A DNA stretch of 64,000 nucleotides from Mya arenaria (GCF_026914265.1 NC_069136.1:1413001-1477000), one strand, 5' to 3'; positions 47,025-60,625 are shown, counted from the first letter of the stretch. Numbers and translations are program-made. Notes: generated by a model from the letters alone, not told the origin.

Positions 47025-47880
47025 ACGTCCTAATATGAATATTTGAGGGGAGGAAGATAGTTTTGCAATTTCTCAATGCATCCCTCCTAAAAGAATTTAT
47101 TTCTATACTATTGTGAAAATGACGTCGGTGATGTTTGAAGCAAACTTCGCGATACCTAATATAATAAAAGCAACCGTAGCAAACGCCAACGTTGTCGTAG
47201 AAGGGGTACCTATTATTGAAGCTAGAGTTATGGTCCATGCTATACAGGTACGTATTTTGTCGGGGAAAATGTGTAACAAGTTTAATATGATCTATTTATA
47301 GGTTTTATGAATCTTCCTTAAGAACTAAGTTGTTGAACGATGACGACCGGGTACCAAGCGGAACTACGATGCGTTAACAATTTTTGTCAACACAAATTTG
47401 ACGAGCTAATACTTTTACACACCCATTTGCATTTATTGTACACTGACACCGTAGAGCACAGTCAAATGATTGGCATTTTGAAGTTTGCATCACGCCATTT
47501 CTAGCAGCATTAATGAACAGGCATAACTCAGGCGCTAACAAGTTAAAAGAAGGAACGTGTATCGTTGATTTCCCCCTTTCTGCTTAAGTCAAACAGGGAT
47601 AAGACAGAATCAAGCCACAATCCACCCTTTATGCACGGGAGGACCTTTATAAACTCAAATACTTAATGACTGTCCATTATTGACAATTAAATAATTATAC
47701 ATACATGTAAATTTATTGACATTAAAGTGGTCGTACAATAATTGCTTAAAATTATATTATATTCGCCTTATCGGGTACTCTAACAGTCTACTCATTTATT
47801 AATACAACGTTTACGCTTAAAGTGGAAGATCTGATGCATAAATCTTCATGACTAAACACCATTGTTTATTACACCAAATA
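47025..47880. other. Duplicated upstream block of gene B
   Basis: Counterpart of 31615-32080 upstream of gene A, with the same ordered words. The version here is longer, so extra sequence was gained here or lost there. A further stretch without a gene follows to about 48940. Confidence 0.6.
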
Positions 47881-48940
47881 ACAAAGTCAATTAAAATGAT
47901 ATCGATGGTGGCATATATTTGCCGTCATATAACTTGATTATGAGGTGAGGGAAAAAGGTTTTGCCCCCCTCCCCCTCCGGAGGAGTTTTGTAGACCACGA
48001 TTTTATGAAAGTGTATCATCTTACAACATTTAAGACATGTTTACGCCTTGGCCTTTGGGGCGTTTGTATACAACAGCATTTTAAAGTTCGTTACCAAATA
48101 ATTTTTAATTAGACATTAAACTTCAGACAGAACTGATGTATAAGACATTATGTCAAGTTGAACTTTCACATTTATATAACGTTACATCATCAGAAAAGTA
48201 TGTTGCCTGTTTATACATATTAAACAAATAATGCCTAATGATAATGAGCATTTATCGTCATTTTGCAATCCTATGTATACAGTGATTCCTGTTCATGACA
48301 CAAAAGCAAATTACAAATATAATCCAGAAAAAAAAAACAATTACATAATCTGATGAACGCTCTGAAGAATTCGTTACTTTGTAAAAAAAAATACGTCACA
48401 ATCGATTTCTCAAGTAAACAATCACACTTTTCACATCACACTTCTAATCTGTTATGCAAGATTAAATTGCAAAAACAGAGCCACCTTCAAATATCAAGAT
48501 ATAGACAAAAATATTAATCTGCATATACAATACTTTACTTTAAATTTCAATAACATGACTTGATATTTTAACTCGATAAGTCATAACACAATACTCCTAA
48601 TGTTTGTTTATGGACTAGAAATATCAATAACATGAACGGGAATACTTTTGCATATGCATATTGTAGTTTACATAACCAGTGTTAACAAGAATATCAATTA
48701 CCATGCAACGGGACCATATAATTGTATTTGCACATAACATGATAAACAACACAGTCTAGAAATTTGCTGTACACCTTCAAAAATGTGCTTTTTACATGTA
48801 GTTTTCTTACATGACATTAAAACAATTTGACATTTGTTAACATTATCTGCCATATACGTGACAAATTGTAATGCTCAAACATCTTACAAATTTTGCATAA
48901 TATACTTGAAAAAGACGTCTACACTTTTTAAGAAAATACA

Positions 48941-49319
48941 TTAAAGATGCACTCATACTCCCAAATAAGATTATTACCAAAATTAATAATATTGTTTTGA
49001 TATTCCAAAAAGGATGAATAAATGTTAAAGGCAATGGTTCTTATAAAGGATACCGAGTTTTATTTGGAAGAAATGTGCATAAAACACGTTATTTCTACCT
49101 TATGAAACTAAACTAGACCACAGTAAATCTTTTAGCATTCACCAATCATTTATTAATGTTGAGCTTCCTGCTATTAAATACACGGTTACAATCTTGTTAT
49201 CAGTAATCAATATCTTCCACGAGTGCATTATTTAGTAAGTAGAGAAAGGTATATCAGTCAAAATTGATGTTTGTTATACATGTGTATGTATTGATTTCGA
49301 ATAAGAGTGCCACTTTAAA
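48941..49319. mobile_element. MITE-like dispersed element, copy 2 (379 bp)
   Basis: TTAAAGATGCACTCATACTC to AATAAGAGTGCCACTTTAAA matches the copy at 23321-23704 over its full length, same orientation. Confidence 0.75.
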
Positions 49320-50310
49320 TCAAATTAAATCAAACGAGTACGTAATTGGAAAGGCTAAACTGAAATGCAGCAATGTACGAATCGATCACACACTGGAAGG
49401 AAATAAGTGGCTACTAAAGCAGAAATAGCAATACATATTACAATGACAATATACCATGTTCGTATGGCCGAGGCTATCTAGACTCTTAATGTGAGTCATT
49501 CATGCACAAAACATCTTATCAACTTATTATTGTACGCTTTTTGTATCCCTGAGACGAGACTTAACATTTTAACATTTTGCTCGAAGGCTTAAAATTGTAT
49601 ACGTATGCTATAAGACCATGTACTGATAACAGAAATAATCTCAGTAAAATGCATTCACCATGCCATATTCATATTTCACGGGCTCTCATCGAAAGACTTT
49701 ACTTCTCTAACGTTTAATGAAGCACTGCACTACAGATCAAGAACTATGACTTTGACAACCGCTTTAGGAAATATTTATTCCATAACTCCACCCTAATAAC
49801 TAATTTGTCTTGTCAATTAGAAAACAAAAACACCAAAACAATGATTTTCTTTGGATAAGCACTTAATCCTAAATGAATTCAAGTAGATATTGCTAAGAAG
49901 TATTATTTGAGGCTGTGACGGAAGTTCGTTCAGCAAACTTACCTCTGGCACACGATTGGTGGGCGCCCACACATGTTCTATGTTTCTAGTTTTGATGCCA
50001 CTTAGAACTGTTTTGCTCTCATTCCGCAAACTGTTACAAAACACTCAGTAATGCAAGTCGTATATATATGTAAAAAATACGTCAATGTATATCAACGATA
50101 GGTACTGTATTGTAGACAAGATATAAATGAGAGAAACTGTTAATAATTGTCCCATCTTAAACAAGTGTTCATAAGGAGTGTATAAAGAGCTGCAAATTGC
50201 TAAGTACTAGAACCCAACTAGAACAAACGAGCACAGTTCCAGTCAAATGCTATACATAGGAGTCTTGATCATGAAGTCAGATTGCCAAACTATTTAGTAT
50301 GGATACACAT
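49320..50310. other. Duplicated 3'-flank sequence of the gene array
   Basis: About 49370-49460 matches 35290-35370, about 49920-50040 matches about 7545-7670, and 50100-50310 matches the region just downstream of gene B (GTACTAGAACCCAACTAG, GAGCACA, GTCAGATTGC). No gene. Confidence 0.55.
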
Positions 50311-50372
50311 TTGTATTTTTACATCAAATGCACCAATAAGTTTACAAAAGAAAGGCAGCAACTACAGCTCTA
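50311..50372 (-). pseudogene. 3'-end scrap of a further gene copy
   Basis: ATGCACCAATAAGTTTACAA and GGCAGCAACTACAGCT match the end of gene B's last exon and its 3' UTR (35956-36013), then the homology switches to downstream-flank sequence. Only a few C-terminal codons remain, so this is a breakpoint of an unequal exchange. Confidence 0.6.
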
Positions 50373-50730
50373 AAAGTTTTGCAAGTCATCACTTCTGGTT
50401 TACATGTAGACATCACGTCAACTTATATAAAAGATGAATATCGTATTGTATACTTCATAAAAAATGAATGTAAGTGTTTGATAATTGTCATATCGTGAAC
50501 AATGTGTTCCAATAGAGTATATAAACAGTTGCATATTGTAATATTCTAAAATCTAACTATACGAAACGTGCACATTCCTTTTATTAGTTTCCTGAATGTA
50601 AATCTGCACAATCTGATTCAAATCATATCGTCATAAGTCATTAACAGATGAGTTTGATCATGATGCTTTAGTCAGATTGCAAAACTGTATACAATAAAAT
50701 TTTCAAATATCAAAAAGAACGAACGAGTTG

Positions 50731-50931
50731 TTAAAAAGGGTAGCAACTACAGCTACAACCAAAGCAGCAGAAGACAAACGGTCGACTTTGACAGCGCTCG
50801 TGGAACGGTCACACGTGAAGAGGTTCTCCTAGAGAAAATGTAATCTCTTGGTGGACAGGGTGTTGTAATAGTTTTTGCCACATGGCTTCTTGTCTGATTC
50901 TTTGAGACACATAAGGCGGGCATCAGTCGTA
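50731..50931 (-). pseudogene. Broken last exon of a third gene copy (in-frame stop, lost terminator)
   Basis: After an AG acceptor (ttctgtgtag) the minus strand encodes [20 protein letters not shown], close to gene B exon 7, but reaches TAG (complement at 50829-50831) before the last conserved cysteine. Beyond the stop the frame continues with [11 protein letters not shown] and a degenerate hydrophobic tail, and the normal stop codon is gone. No exons 1-6 are recognisable upstream (to the right), so the copy is truncated as well as interrupted. Confidence 0.8.
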
Positions 50932-53750
50932 CTACACAGAACACTTTAATCCATAAATACATATTTGATGAATTTCGGTGCGAAAGACTTTGTTAAAGTA
51001 TATAAAAAGTGGTCATTGAGCGTCGCCCAAACATGAACTCTTGCTTACACCAGGCTAAATGCTTGGTATTTACACTCGGAAAAACGAGTTTTACATGCTA
51101 TCTAAGTTTATGGCTTCTGGACAGAGGTCATGTTGTTGCTTTACACGCTATGTGTAACCCATGTATTCATGTACAGTTATATTGAACATTAATAGTTCAA
51201 TAATATACAAAGCTTATTTAACAGTCTTTAGTCTAAACCCCGTCAGATTTACGAAGAGTCGGGAGTGTGGGTTATGTGCCAATTTCAAAATGTTGAAAAC
51301 ACTTTTAGTTTTGATTTAATTGTATGCCTCTGTATAACATGAAGGTACACATTTATCACACACTTACCACATTGACCACTGTTGGTACAGCGGCTTTCAA
51401 ATATTTGATATTTCAATAAACCGATAATAAAAAAAATCTCTATATACAAAACCACGCGGGCTGAATGATTTGAATACGTTTAACCGCTTATATGGATCAG
51501 TATACCAAAATATATGCTTTCATGTTTTTGTAAACGCTGTAAGTCAGCAAATCAGCTGCGCTCGCACAACCAGGTTCATGGTAAGCCCTGGCAAAATATC
51601 CATATTGAAATAAGGTATGTCAATTTTAACGTACCGTAGGTTCAAAAGAGAATGAAATTCGTAGTGGGTTTGCTTCTGAAAATATTGTCTAACGGATCTT
51701 TTACCATCTCAACGTCACGTAGTCTAACTGTCTGATGTTGACAGGAGCAATGAGAGCTTATCCATAAGTCTATCAACCATAATTGTTTTTGTATTGTAAC
51801 AAAAGTAGGTCAATTAACACATAAAATTCGTCTGTTTTCTTGTTTGACTTTTGTCGCCGTATCTTGATAAACTTGCAAAATATATAATGTTTGTCGGTTC
51901 TCTGCTAGAACACAATTCTAGGGTAAATGTGAGAGTATTTCTAACAGTATTTTTTTAAATATATTTGCGATATGAGACTTGAAAATATTTTCCGTGTACT
52001 AAGCGAGTCGAACTTAGAGCGAAATTGTTCAAGTTACAGTGATCCATGTAATACCAATTATATGATATTTTCAACAATCAGTTTTAAATTGTAATTCATT
52101 TTGTAACCATGTATGTGTTATATCTGTTTATTATTCTTCCTTGCCATGGTTACATTAACAACTTCTTTTTATGTGGTTTACAATTTATTATAGACTTTCG
52201 GTGATATGAGATTGGGATACTCTTAAGCTATGTTCGCGTATGTGAATTACTGTTTTGTTGAGTACGGGCGATTTTTCAAACGCTATGTTTCAAGGCTTGT
52301 ACATCCTTGTCATTCCCAACTCCAAACAGAAATTCGAAAAGGCCGCAAAAAGGTTATATTGATCGTTTTGAGCTTTGACCGATGGACCGATGGACCGATG
52401 CAAATCTGTATATCTATTTAAAATATATGTGTAAGTTTCCTCAACGTACGTAATCTAATTGAATGTTATCGTTATCTTGATTCAATTAAGGCGTTTTTAT
52501 CAACATATCTATCATTTGTCTGTATGTGTTTCATGTATGTGTATTGTATGAATGCGTGGAATGAGCTGGGCTGCCATTAATGAGAATTGCTTAAAACTCT
52601 GATCTACATGATCAAGGAAATTCGCCAAAACAGTAGTGTCAGTAACCAATGCTAGCTCCCAGTGTGCGTTGGGATGGAAATCTCTTTTACTTTTTAAAAT
52701 ATGACATTTTTTAATATATATTCACAAGCCTAAATTTTACCGATTAAGCACACACATACAATGCAATTCATTCTTGCTGTACTGAACATCAGATTAGTCA
52801 TCATATTGAGAACAATCAAAAGACAAAGGCTTACATATCAAGATTATCTTACAATCAATTAACTAATAGACTACGAAGTATTTCGTATAAGTCAACATTC
52901 TCCTTGCAAGTTTTATAAGTCTTCTACACGGACATCTTTATCATAACAAAGGAACTATAAACACAGCATAGCGGACAAATTTTAACATTATTGTTATCCC
53001 GTTCTTTTTATGCCTCGAATCCTCTATGCTTAACAGTAGTTTTCCAGCTAAAACAGCCTCAATATTCATTTCTTCAAAGTCACTAGGCTCAGGACTGGTG
53101 TAATCGAAGAATTAATATATTTTGTCTCTGAGTATAGACTATTTTGACTGTTACTACTTGTCACGGACTCCGAATCAGAATGCATTTCAGAGGTGCTTTT
53201 GATTTGTTTCGTAGACTATTTTTAGAGTTGTGCGAGAGGTTTTTTGTTTACACTAAAATGTGTGCGATGTTCTTGCTTCACCCTTTTATATTACAGGTAC
53301 TGATTAGGAATCGGTGGTCCTAGGTTCGATTGAATCAGAATTGGTTGAATCACTTGGTGGACCACATAGTTTGCTTTTTGAAAAGGTCTATCATGAATTT
53401 CCTTAAGGGTTGGCCATTCTTTATGCCCAGCATGTTGTATTTGCGCAGAGTGTATTTTAACGATACAATTATCAAGCTGGTTCTTGCTTATGTACGTTAG
53501 CGGCGATTTCTGCTCGATTGTGCGATAAAACGGTGTTCATTAGCATCAAGTTTAGTATGCCTTTTTAATAACATATAGGGTCGTTTTCTTCAACTTTTCT
53601 TTTTCTTTTATCTCTATTAGCCTATTCTGCTCGTTTTCGTTTATACTTTTACAGTAACATGTGTACGTCTATGAAAGCCTTTTGTTGTTCGTTCAATATG
53701 ATTTTATAAAATTCTTCCCCGTGATTGTCGTTTCTGGGTTACAGTAGATT
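50932..53750. other. Intergenic; short intron-like remnant then nothing recognised
   Basis: About 51120-51200 (GGTCATGTTGTTG, CTATGTGTAACCCATGTATTC) resembles the degenerate intron 6 repeats of genes A and B, which would fit a remnant of intron 6 upstream of the broken exon. After that I see only short frames and AT-rich sequence. Decayed retrotransposon sequence may begin near 53.3 kb. Confidence 0.35.
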
Positions 53751-53759
53751 ATATATTGG

Positions 53760-56700
53760 AAGCACTGGATCACGATTGAATAGAAGAAAACAGGGTGAGT
53801 GTTTAAAACCTCTGCTAATGTTATGTTCAGGTAAACATCCCAATGGCGAATATGACTTGTTAAAATGTAACTGAGTGTTGCTTGTGACCATTCGTTAACG
53901 CCATTGGTATCTGGATGGTACGTGATAGTTTTTACGAAATCGATGTTTAATTCTTTCAGAACTGCATGGAAAGCACCGCTTGTTCCTTCACTCCCGTTAT
54001 TTCATTTTCAATTCTAAAACGTTGGAATCAAGATCGTTTTCGTTAGCCATAGAAATGTATTCAGACTGTTTTACCGGTTCTTAGAAAGAATCTTTTAGTT
54101 TATTTGGATGATGCAAATTAAATGCGTGTTTAATACTATCTGTGTCATAATTTTCGGAAATTTGAAACATTTTAAGAATGATATCAGGCTCGTAATCTAA
54201 GATTATCTCTCTTGAGTTGCCATTAGATTGAAGGGCCGGCTTAAGAAATCTGCAATTATATTAACCTTTACTGGTGTATATTCTATCTTGCAATTGAAGC
54301 CCGCTATAACTTATGCTTAAAGTTGAATTTTCCTGGTCGATTCTAACAGATATTTTAATGTCTGATTGTTTGTATGACAAGCTAGACATCGTGAAGAAAT
54401 GGTCTACTTTCTGGTCTAAAAAGTAAAATAGTGGACCAACCTTGTTCTGTTTCACTCTATTTGTGTGATAACAAAAATATGGGGTTTTCATAAGAATAAT
54501 CTCCTTCCTTATTTTTCTCAAATTTGTATGTAAGGCCAATCCCTGTGATTTTCATAGATGCGTCCGTATAAAGAGTATATGGTTTATGTTTGTCAGAAAA
54601 TGATATGAATTTTCGTCAAAAGCCTGTTAGTAGTGGTCACTCGATCAGTTGACCAAAGAACTGGGTTTTGTTTTTTGGAACCAATTAATGATTCAATAAT
54701 TTCTGAATATTTCTGACAGAATCGCCAGTAGAAACCTGTAGCACATAGAACAGACCCTATGTCGTGAAAACATCTACATGTGGATTAATTGCATCCACGT
54801 TTCATTGAATCCGAGCGGATTCTGTGTTTGTCACTAACAAAGCCTTTAAGTAATGCGTTGGTTCTTGCAAAAAGGAAATATTTTTATTTTTATTTAAGCT
54901 TTTGTCTGAGAAGTGGTTTAAATACCGCTTTAATATGATCCGTTTGCTCTTCTTAAGTTTGGGGAAATATCGGTACGTCATCTAAATAAGCAACAGCGAA
55001 ATTTTCAAGAGGGTGACTGAAAGGTATCTGGGGTACTAACGGGGCTGAACCGCTTGGAACTCGTAAAGACTCTAAATCCGGTCGTACAAGCTGTCTTTTG
55101 TTTGTCTTGTTCTGCACCAGTTATCTGCTCTTAAATCTAGAGAGCCTAACCCAGAACGTTTACCGAAAATTGCAAGTAAATCATCAATTGGTGGTTAAGG
55201 GTACGATGTGGGAGTTGTTATTCTGTTGAATTGTCTCAATATTTATAGGAAAAGCTACAGAAACAAGCTCAGTAGCAAAAAGTTTAAACATAAACCCGGT
55301 TTAATGCACTGAGTAAACGCCAAAGACATATAACATAAAAAAACATGGACGAACAGCACAAAACTCCACAAACAGCATAATGCATACATACTATATATTT
55401 AAAAACTAGGTATGCTTATCAAGGATTGTTAGGTACCGCCTTGGAACGGTCAGTAATGTAAATTTACTGGGGGTTTAAACCAGTTAAAGTGCACAAACCT
55501 CACTCTTATCCAACAATCCTAAATAAAGATAAAACGCAAAAGGTACATCTTATCAAAGTATGCATTAAATTGAGGAAACTTAACAATAAAACAAAACATA
55601 ATAAACTTATAGGTAAACCCCAAGTACTTCTATGATTAGAGATCACAACTCTATCTGCAGACGGAGGAATACAATTCAGAGCACCTAATGCAAAAACTTT
55701 TCAAAGATACGTTGCAGTCATTGTTTGAAACTATGAACATCACACACAGTCTGCCTTATAAAATAAAAGGTTTAATATTGTGTGATCATAGAGATTCATA
55801 ATAAAAAGCATCATTGTACAAAAACTGGGAACATATAAAGAAAACATTATTAAAAAAAAAAAAAAAAAACGACATGCATTAGCTAATCTTTTCTTCCAAA
55901 TGATTTGAAAATGTAAAATATTTGAAGAAAATTAAGTCACATGCCACAACACTCCGAGTCAGCCAAAAATGTTTTAAAGATAACATGAATTAGCAAAATC
56001 TTCATAAAATCAAAGGACTGAAAGCTTAGTTATGTAAGGATGCTATATTCAACTCTATATTTTGTTTCAGATATTCATCTTCAAAAACTAGAAGGCAAGT
56101 GCTCTTCAAATTATTGCCTTTCTATCCACGGTTTAAATAAATAAATAAAGTTCATTGAGTCTATCTGCCCAACTACCTGCTGGAAACATTTTAATTTTAC
56201 GAATTTTCTTTAAAACATCGCCATAAAAATCGGGATGAGCAATACTATTAGCGATTTAAGACTACTATTGTACTTTGATATGAGATTATAATGACCATTA
56301 ACAAATTTTGAGAAAGTTTTCCTTAATTTTTAATATCTGAAACCCTGTTTTAGAAGTTTTTTCTGTCATAAATTTACTACGAGAGCTGAAATTGTTTACA
56401 TCTGTACATATTCTAACAAATCTTATCAACTGTGCAATAAAAACACCGTATAATGGTGAACTAGGAACATCTCCTTCTAAAAAAGGGTAATTAATTATTT
56501 TAAAATTAAAATCATCGCGTGTATCATAAAGATTAATACTCAATATACTTAAACCCACATCACAGTTTCGGCTGCTATTTTTATACCAATTGCAAAAACT
56601 TCATGGACTGTGCGATCTTCTAATTATATTTGCCCCTTGCATTTCGTCAATCGCAGTGCCTATAACTTATTTATTGTTAAATGGTGTCCTTTATGGCTTA

Positions 56701-57480
56701 AATTTTATTTGTGGGTGATAACAAGTCGGTATTTTATTGTAACAGTATCAGGTTGAGTGAAATCTTAAGTGGTGTTTAGCAAAAAACGTCCGGTATTTTT
56801 AAAGCGGCTGTGACAAATCTGCCAAAAGTTAATCATGAGTCATTTGGCTATTAATAACCGATTTATTTTGGACAGCAGAAATCTCGTGAGCGTCAAGTCT
56901 TTCGATCTTGCCGAATGCGCAACCCTTTCGTAATTTGATTGCTTATGCCTATTATTGAAAATTATTTCTGGATTATTTTTTGATAAGGCAGTTTAATTAA
57001 CGTAGCAAAGCAAGGCTCTTAATCTTAGAACCAATTGCTTATATATTTTTAACTCATAGCATCAATCTGGTTGTATTCCTTTATTTACTTTTACCTTGTC
57101 CTTAAGTTAACAACTTGTAACCTGTACATTGATGAAGTCTGGCAATTGTCGCAAATTGTAAATACTTCTAAAGGTACATAATTATCATGTAGGCGCAAAC
57201 ACTCTATAACAAAATAGAGTCTTACCCCCAACTTTTGATAGAAAATGTCTTTCTTTTATGATTTTTTCTATTTGCATTTGGAACAACACAGCCGATGCTA
57301 AATTGTAATTAGGCCATCGACTTGTAATGGATTACCGTTTACTAGATTGCAAATGAGCGCGGTTTTTTTAGGGTTAAGGTTTATTCTTTTGGCTAATAAA
57401 GCTTACTTCAGAACCTGTGTCTACTAAACTTCTTAAAGAAATATATTCAATTTGTATAAGACTTAGATTAGGGTTTCGAT
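53760..57480 (-). mobile_element. Second Ty3/gypsy element, heavily decayed and interrupted
   Basis: On the minus strand, in order: protease-like LVDTGSEVSFISQKN (about 57370-57450); reverse transcriptase with AVAYLDDVPIF and then EEQTDHIKAVF (about 55020-54930); RNase H start YTLYTDASMKITGIGL (about 54590-54540); integrase core end with AVLKELNIDFVKTITYHPDT and NGVNEW (about 53980-53880). Frames are broken throughout. About 2 kb of unrelated sequence lies between protease and reverse transcriptase. LTRs were not found. It is distinct from and older-looking than the element at 20018-30757. Confidence 0.65.
55250..57200. other. Insert-like stretch within the decayed gypsy element
   Basis: No protein similarity is visible. 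It contains an A18 run (about 55852-55870) and a moderately GC-rich segment (about 55430-55520, TTAGGTACCGCCTTGGAACG) that looks like part of an interspersed repeat. It probably represents one or more insertions into the gypsy element. The 86-codon frame at 56298-56558 on the minus strand is unrecognised. Confidence 0.3.
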
Positions 57481-57649
57481 ATGGTTTCGACCACTTCGAC
57501 ATTCTCTTCAGATAGGCCCAATTTTGCACAATTCCAAAATTCATTTGTTTTATTACTAATCGTTATTCGTGTCTTGATAAACACATCTAATTTGTTTTTA
57601 TAAAGTTTATATGCACTGAATTGCTTGTTCTATGTTTCTTGTTTGTGAT

Positions 57650-57780
57650 TTTTGTTTTTGTGTTCTATGTCTTTGGAGTTTACCCTGTGCCATTAAACGG
57701 GTTTTATGTTTACACTTTTGAGCTACTGAGCTTGTTCCTGTAGTTTTCCATATAAATATTGTTTTTAAATCTAGTACGTG
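57650..57780. repeat. Dispersed repeat, copy 2
   Basis: CCTGTGCCATTAAACGGGTT, CTACTGAGCTTGTTCCTGTAG and ATATAAATATTG match 18635-18745 and 61112-61215. Confidence 0.5.
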
Positions 57781-60320
57781 GATCATAAATTTTGTTGCCT
57801 TTCAAATTGATTTTGCGTTTTCGTAATATTCAACTTTTTATGTATGTTTCCTGGCTTTTTGTAGTATATACAGATTTAATTTTGTCTTTTTGTCGTATTT
57901 CCAAAAATCATGATTTGAAAGTCTCCCCGTTCTCATCAGGACTATTTTTAAATATCTCTGTATAAAATCACCTACTGCTAGACTGGTATGCTATCATTTT
58001 TCATCTGTCGCTATCTAGACTCGTGAGAATTCCATGTTTTTTTAGAAACAAATATCCAATATTTAAATTGTTTTGTATCCACATCAAAATATGGCAAAAC
58101 TTGTGCAATGCTCTAGGCACCCAGTACAGCTGAAACACTTTGAGATTGTTCCCGCAAATTTTGAAAACTCATAGCAATATCTTGATACGCCATTCTTCTG
58201 GGTTGTCAATCTAAAACAAAAATGTCACTTACCGGTTTCGTTTTCTGTTTTCAGGTGTGATCGAATTGATTGTCGTCAGTACTCCGCGTTCTCTAGCTTT
58301 TATTCAGTGAAAACAGCATAGATAGTTTGAGCAAGACTTTTTGACTCGATCACGCCAATCACAAAACCTCACCAAATACAAATAGAAATGTTTCACATAT
58401 ATACTGAAATTGTAGGTCAAATTCGAGACAATCAAGATGGTACAGCACATATTTTACATATTTTTAACAGGTCATTGGAGCTAATATGGCAAAACCGTGC
58501 ATTTAATGATACATTTCATGAATAGCAATGTTTTCATGTACGCATTTTAAACATAACATATCACTTATAACTATCAGAAATATTTCTTGCAATGAAATTT
58601 ATATCGAAAAAAACAAAATGAAATAGTTTTCTCGGTAAATGCATCTAAAGACACGCTTTTTAAGATTTTATATAAAAAATATACAAAACAATCGAGGAAC
58701 AGGGTTCAGCTAAAACCGACAACAGCAGAGTGACATAAGTACAGCCGCGTTATCGTCTCCGCCAACACAACTCCTACCATAATGTGTACATATTTTAAAA
58801 TGTACAATTTGCATAATCAGTATTTAATGAAACATGCCATATGAACGCTAGATAAAAGGGCCTCAAACACTACATTTTTTTCGGAAGATAATTATTGTTA
58901 ATTATTGTATATTCATCATATCTAAAACAATTACCAAACATAACAATTCGCGTTTCAATTTGCAACAGGCTATTTAATGCTTAATGTTTTATGATTATCC
59001 ATGACTGGATTATAGATATAAATTTTAAAGCCTTATACCTATACTTGAATGAATATGGACTTTTTCTATCATTACATAGCATTATATCAGTGTATTGTAA
59101 AAATATAATATGCGGAAACAGGTAGTTTGTTTACTTATAGAATAATATATGGTTGACCATTGCTTTTGATAATGTATTATTCTGTATAATACATATGTTT
59201 TGTCATTTGTCAATGATTTCAAATGGATTTAAAAATATGATTTTTTAGAATAATGAAGGATATGTCATATAATTAGCATATAGTCTAAAAGTGTTAAAAA
59301 TGAGATATAACAAAATGGTTTTGAATGGCATTAGCTGCGATAAATAACGAGTGACTGAAAATCAAAATAGCAAACCTTTTCGTACGTGTTTTCAAAATAA
59401 GCCTGCAATTTTTACATTCTTCAAATAGTTCCTGTTTAAAATCGGCTGATTGTCATGTTAAATTTAATAGGTGAGCACAGCTAGGGTCGATCAAGCCTAG
59501 GAGCAGTTTCATAAGAATTTCGGCTTGAATAACCCTAGTCTAAAATAATAGACGTGTTATACGGGATTCTTCCAATCCCTAACGTCTAAACGGGTTTGTA
59601 CAAAAATCAGGTGGGTTTGAAAACTATTAAAATTGTAGTAAGTGAAGAATTTGATATTTGAAATGGACAACAAAGGTTTATATTCATATTCTACCATCTA
59701 AGTGCAAAGCTATTTTGCAAAAAAACAAGCATTAAATGCATTATAAAGCATGATTTACCTTTCCAATAAAACGAAACTTGACTGACACAGACAACAAATA
59801 TGTCAAGCGAAACAACTCGACCCAATCGTAATAACTCGGCCACCTCCGATAAGCTTCGAGATAGACCTCGTGAATAATATCGTAACAACTCGGCCATGGC
59901 CGAAGTATTCCGATTGTTGTAAAACTGTGAACTGTAGCCTTGCAGGTGCCCTTCATGTATATATCGTTATGTTTTGACAGAATGAAATGAAGAAAACCCA
60001 TCAAACTCATAATTGTTCGTTGGATATTTATTTTTTTGTGAACGGAACAAATATACCAAATAACATTATCTTGTAATATTTCGTGTTTTTATGATATTTT
60101 ATGGATGCAATATGTTTTAAACGGAATCCTTATCGGAATAACTACCCACTTTTGGTACAAAATAATTTGTACGTGATAGATTTGCCGTCTCATAAATCGT
60201 AACAAAAATCTGTCAACGTACAATCATTTGGACTAGAATGACCCTAGCCATTTCGCTGGAATAATTTACATTTCTCAGCAAATAAAGTAAAACAAAACAT
60301 TTCAACAAAACATTTCCTTG
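57781..60320. other. Intergenic, no gene recognised
   Basis: AT-rich. About 59810-59930 contains repeated AACTCGGCCA and GGCCGA words, some inverted (CTCGGCCATGGCCGA is a local palindrome), suggesting a small fold-back repeat. Open frames here overlap those words and are not convincing. Confidence 0.35.
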
Positions 60321-60322
60321 TC

Positions 60323-60625
60323 TCACTGCTTTATGACCTTTACCGAATGTATACATATGGTACGGTTTCGGGTAGTACTCGTTACTGAACCACGGAAGGT
60401 GTCATTATTGGTAAAACTAATTTCAATATTATTGCTCCGATAGTTCAATTTTAATCCTTTAAAGCTTTTGATAATGTTTAAATGTTTGCCTACCAAGTAA
60501 ACGGCGGCCATTTTTATTTTCGTGAAAATGACGTCAGTATGCACGTTCTCGTCTTCGTCAGTCAATATTATGCCATTATCGCCCTGACGTGCCGTGATAA
60601 TCTCACGGGCGGAGACGATAATCAT
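60323..60625 (-). other. 100-codon open frame with CRE-like motif, possible host first exon
   Basis: The minus strand carries TGACGTCA (a full CRE palindrome, 60529-60536) about 15 bp before an internal ATGGCCGCC (ATG about 60513-60515) in good start context, followed by VYLVGKHLNIIKSF. A GGTAGG donor-like site falls soon after. The region is CpG-richer than its surroundings. The full frame could start earlier (60625). I recognise no family. It might be a promoter plus first exon or a chance frame. Confidence 0.2.

Noticed and set aside
50731..50962. Alternative 69-codon frame through the broken exon (MYLWIKVFCVVRL)
   Set aside because: It is in a different frame from the conserved DARLMCL and LFTCDR blocks and has no relation to genes A and B.
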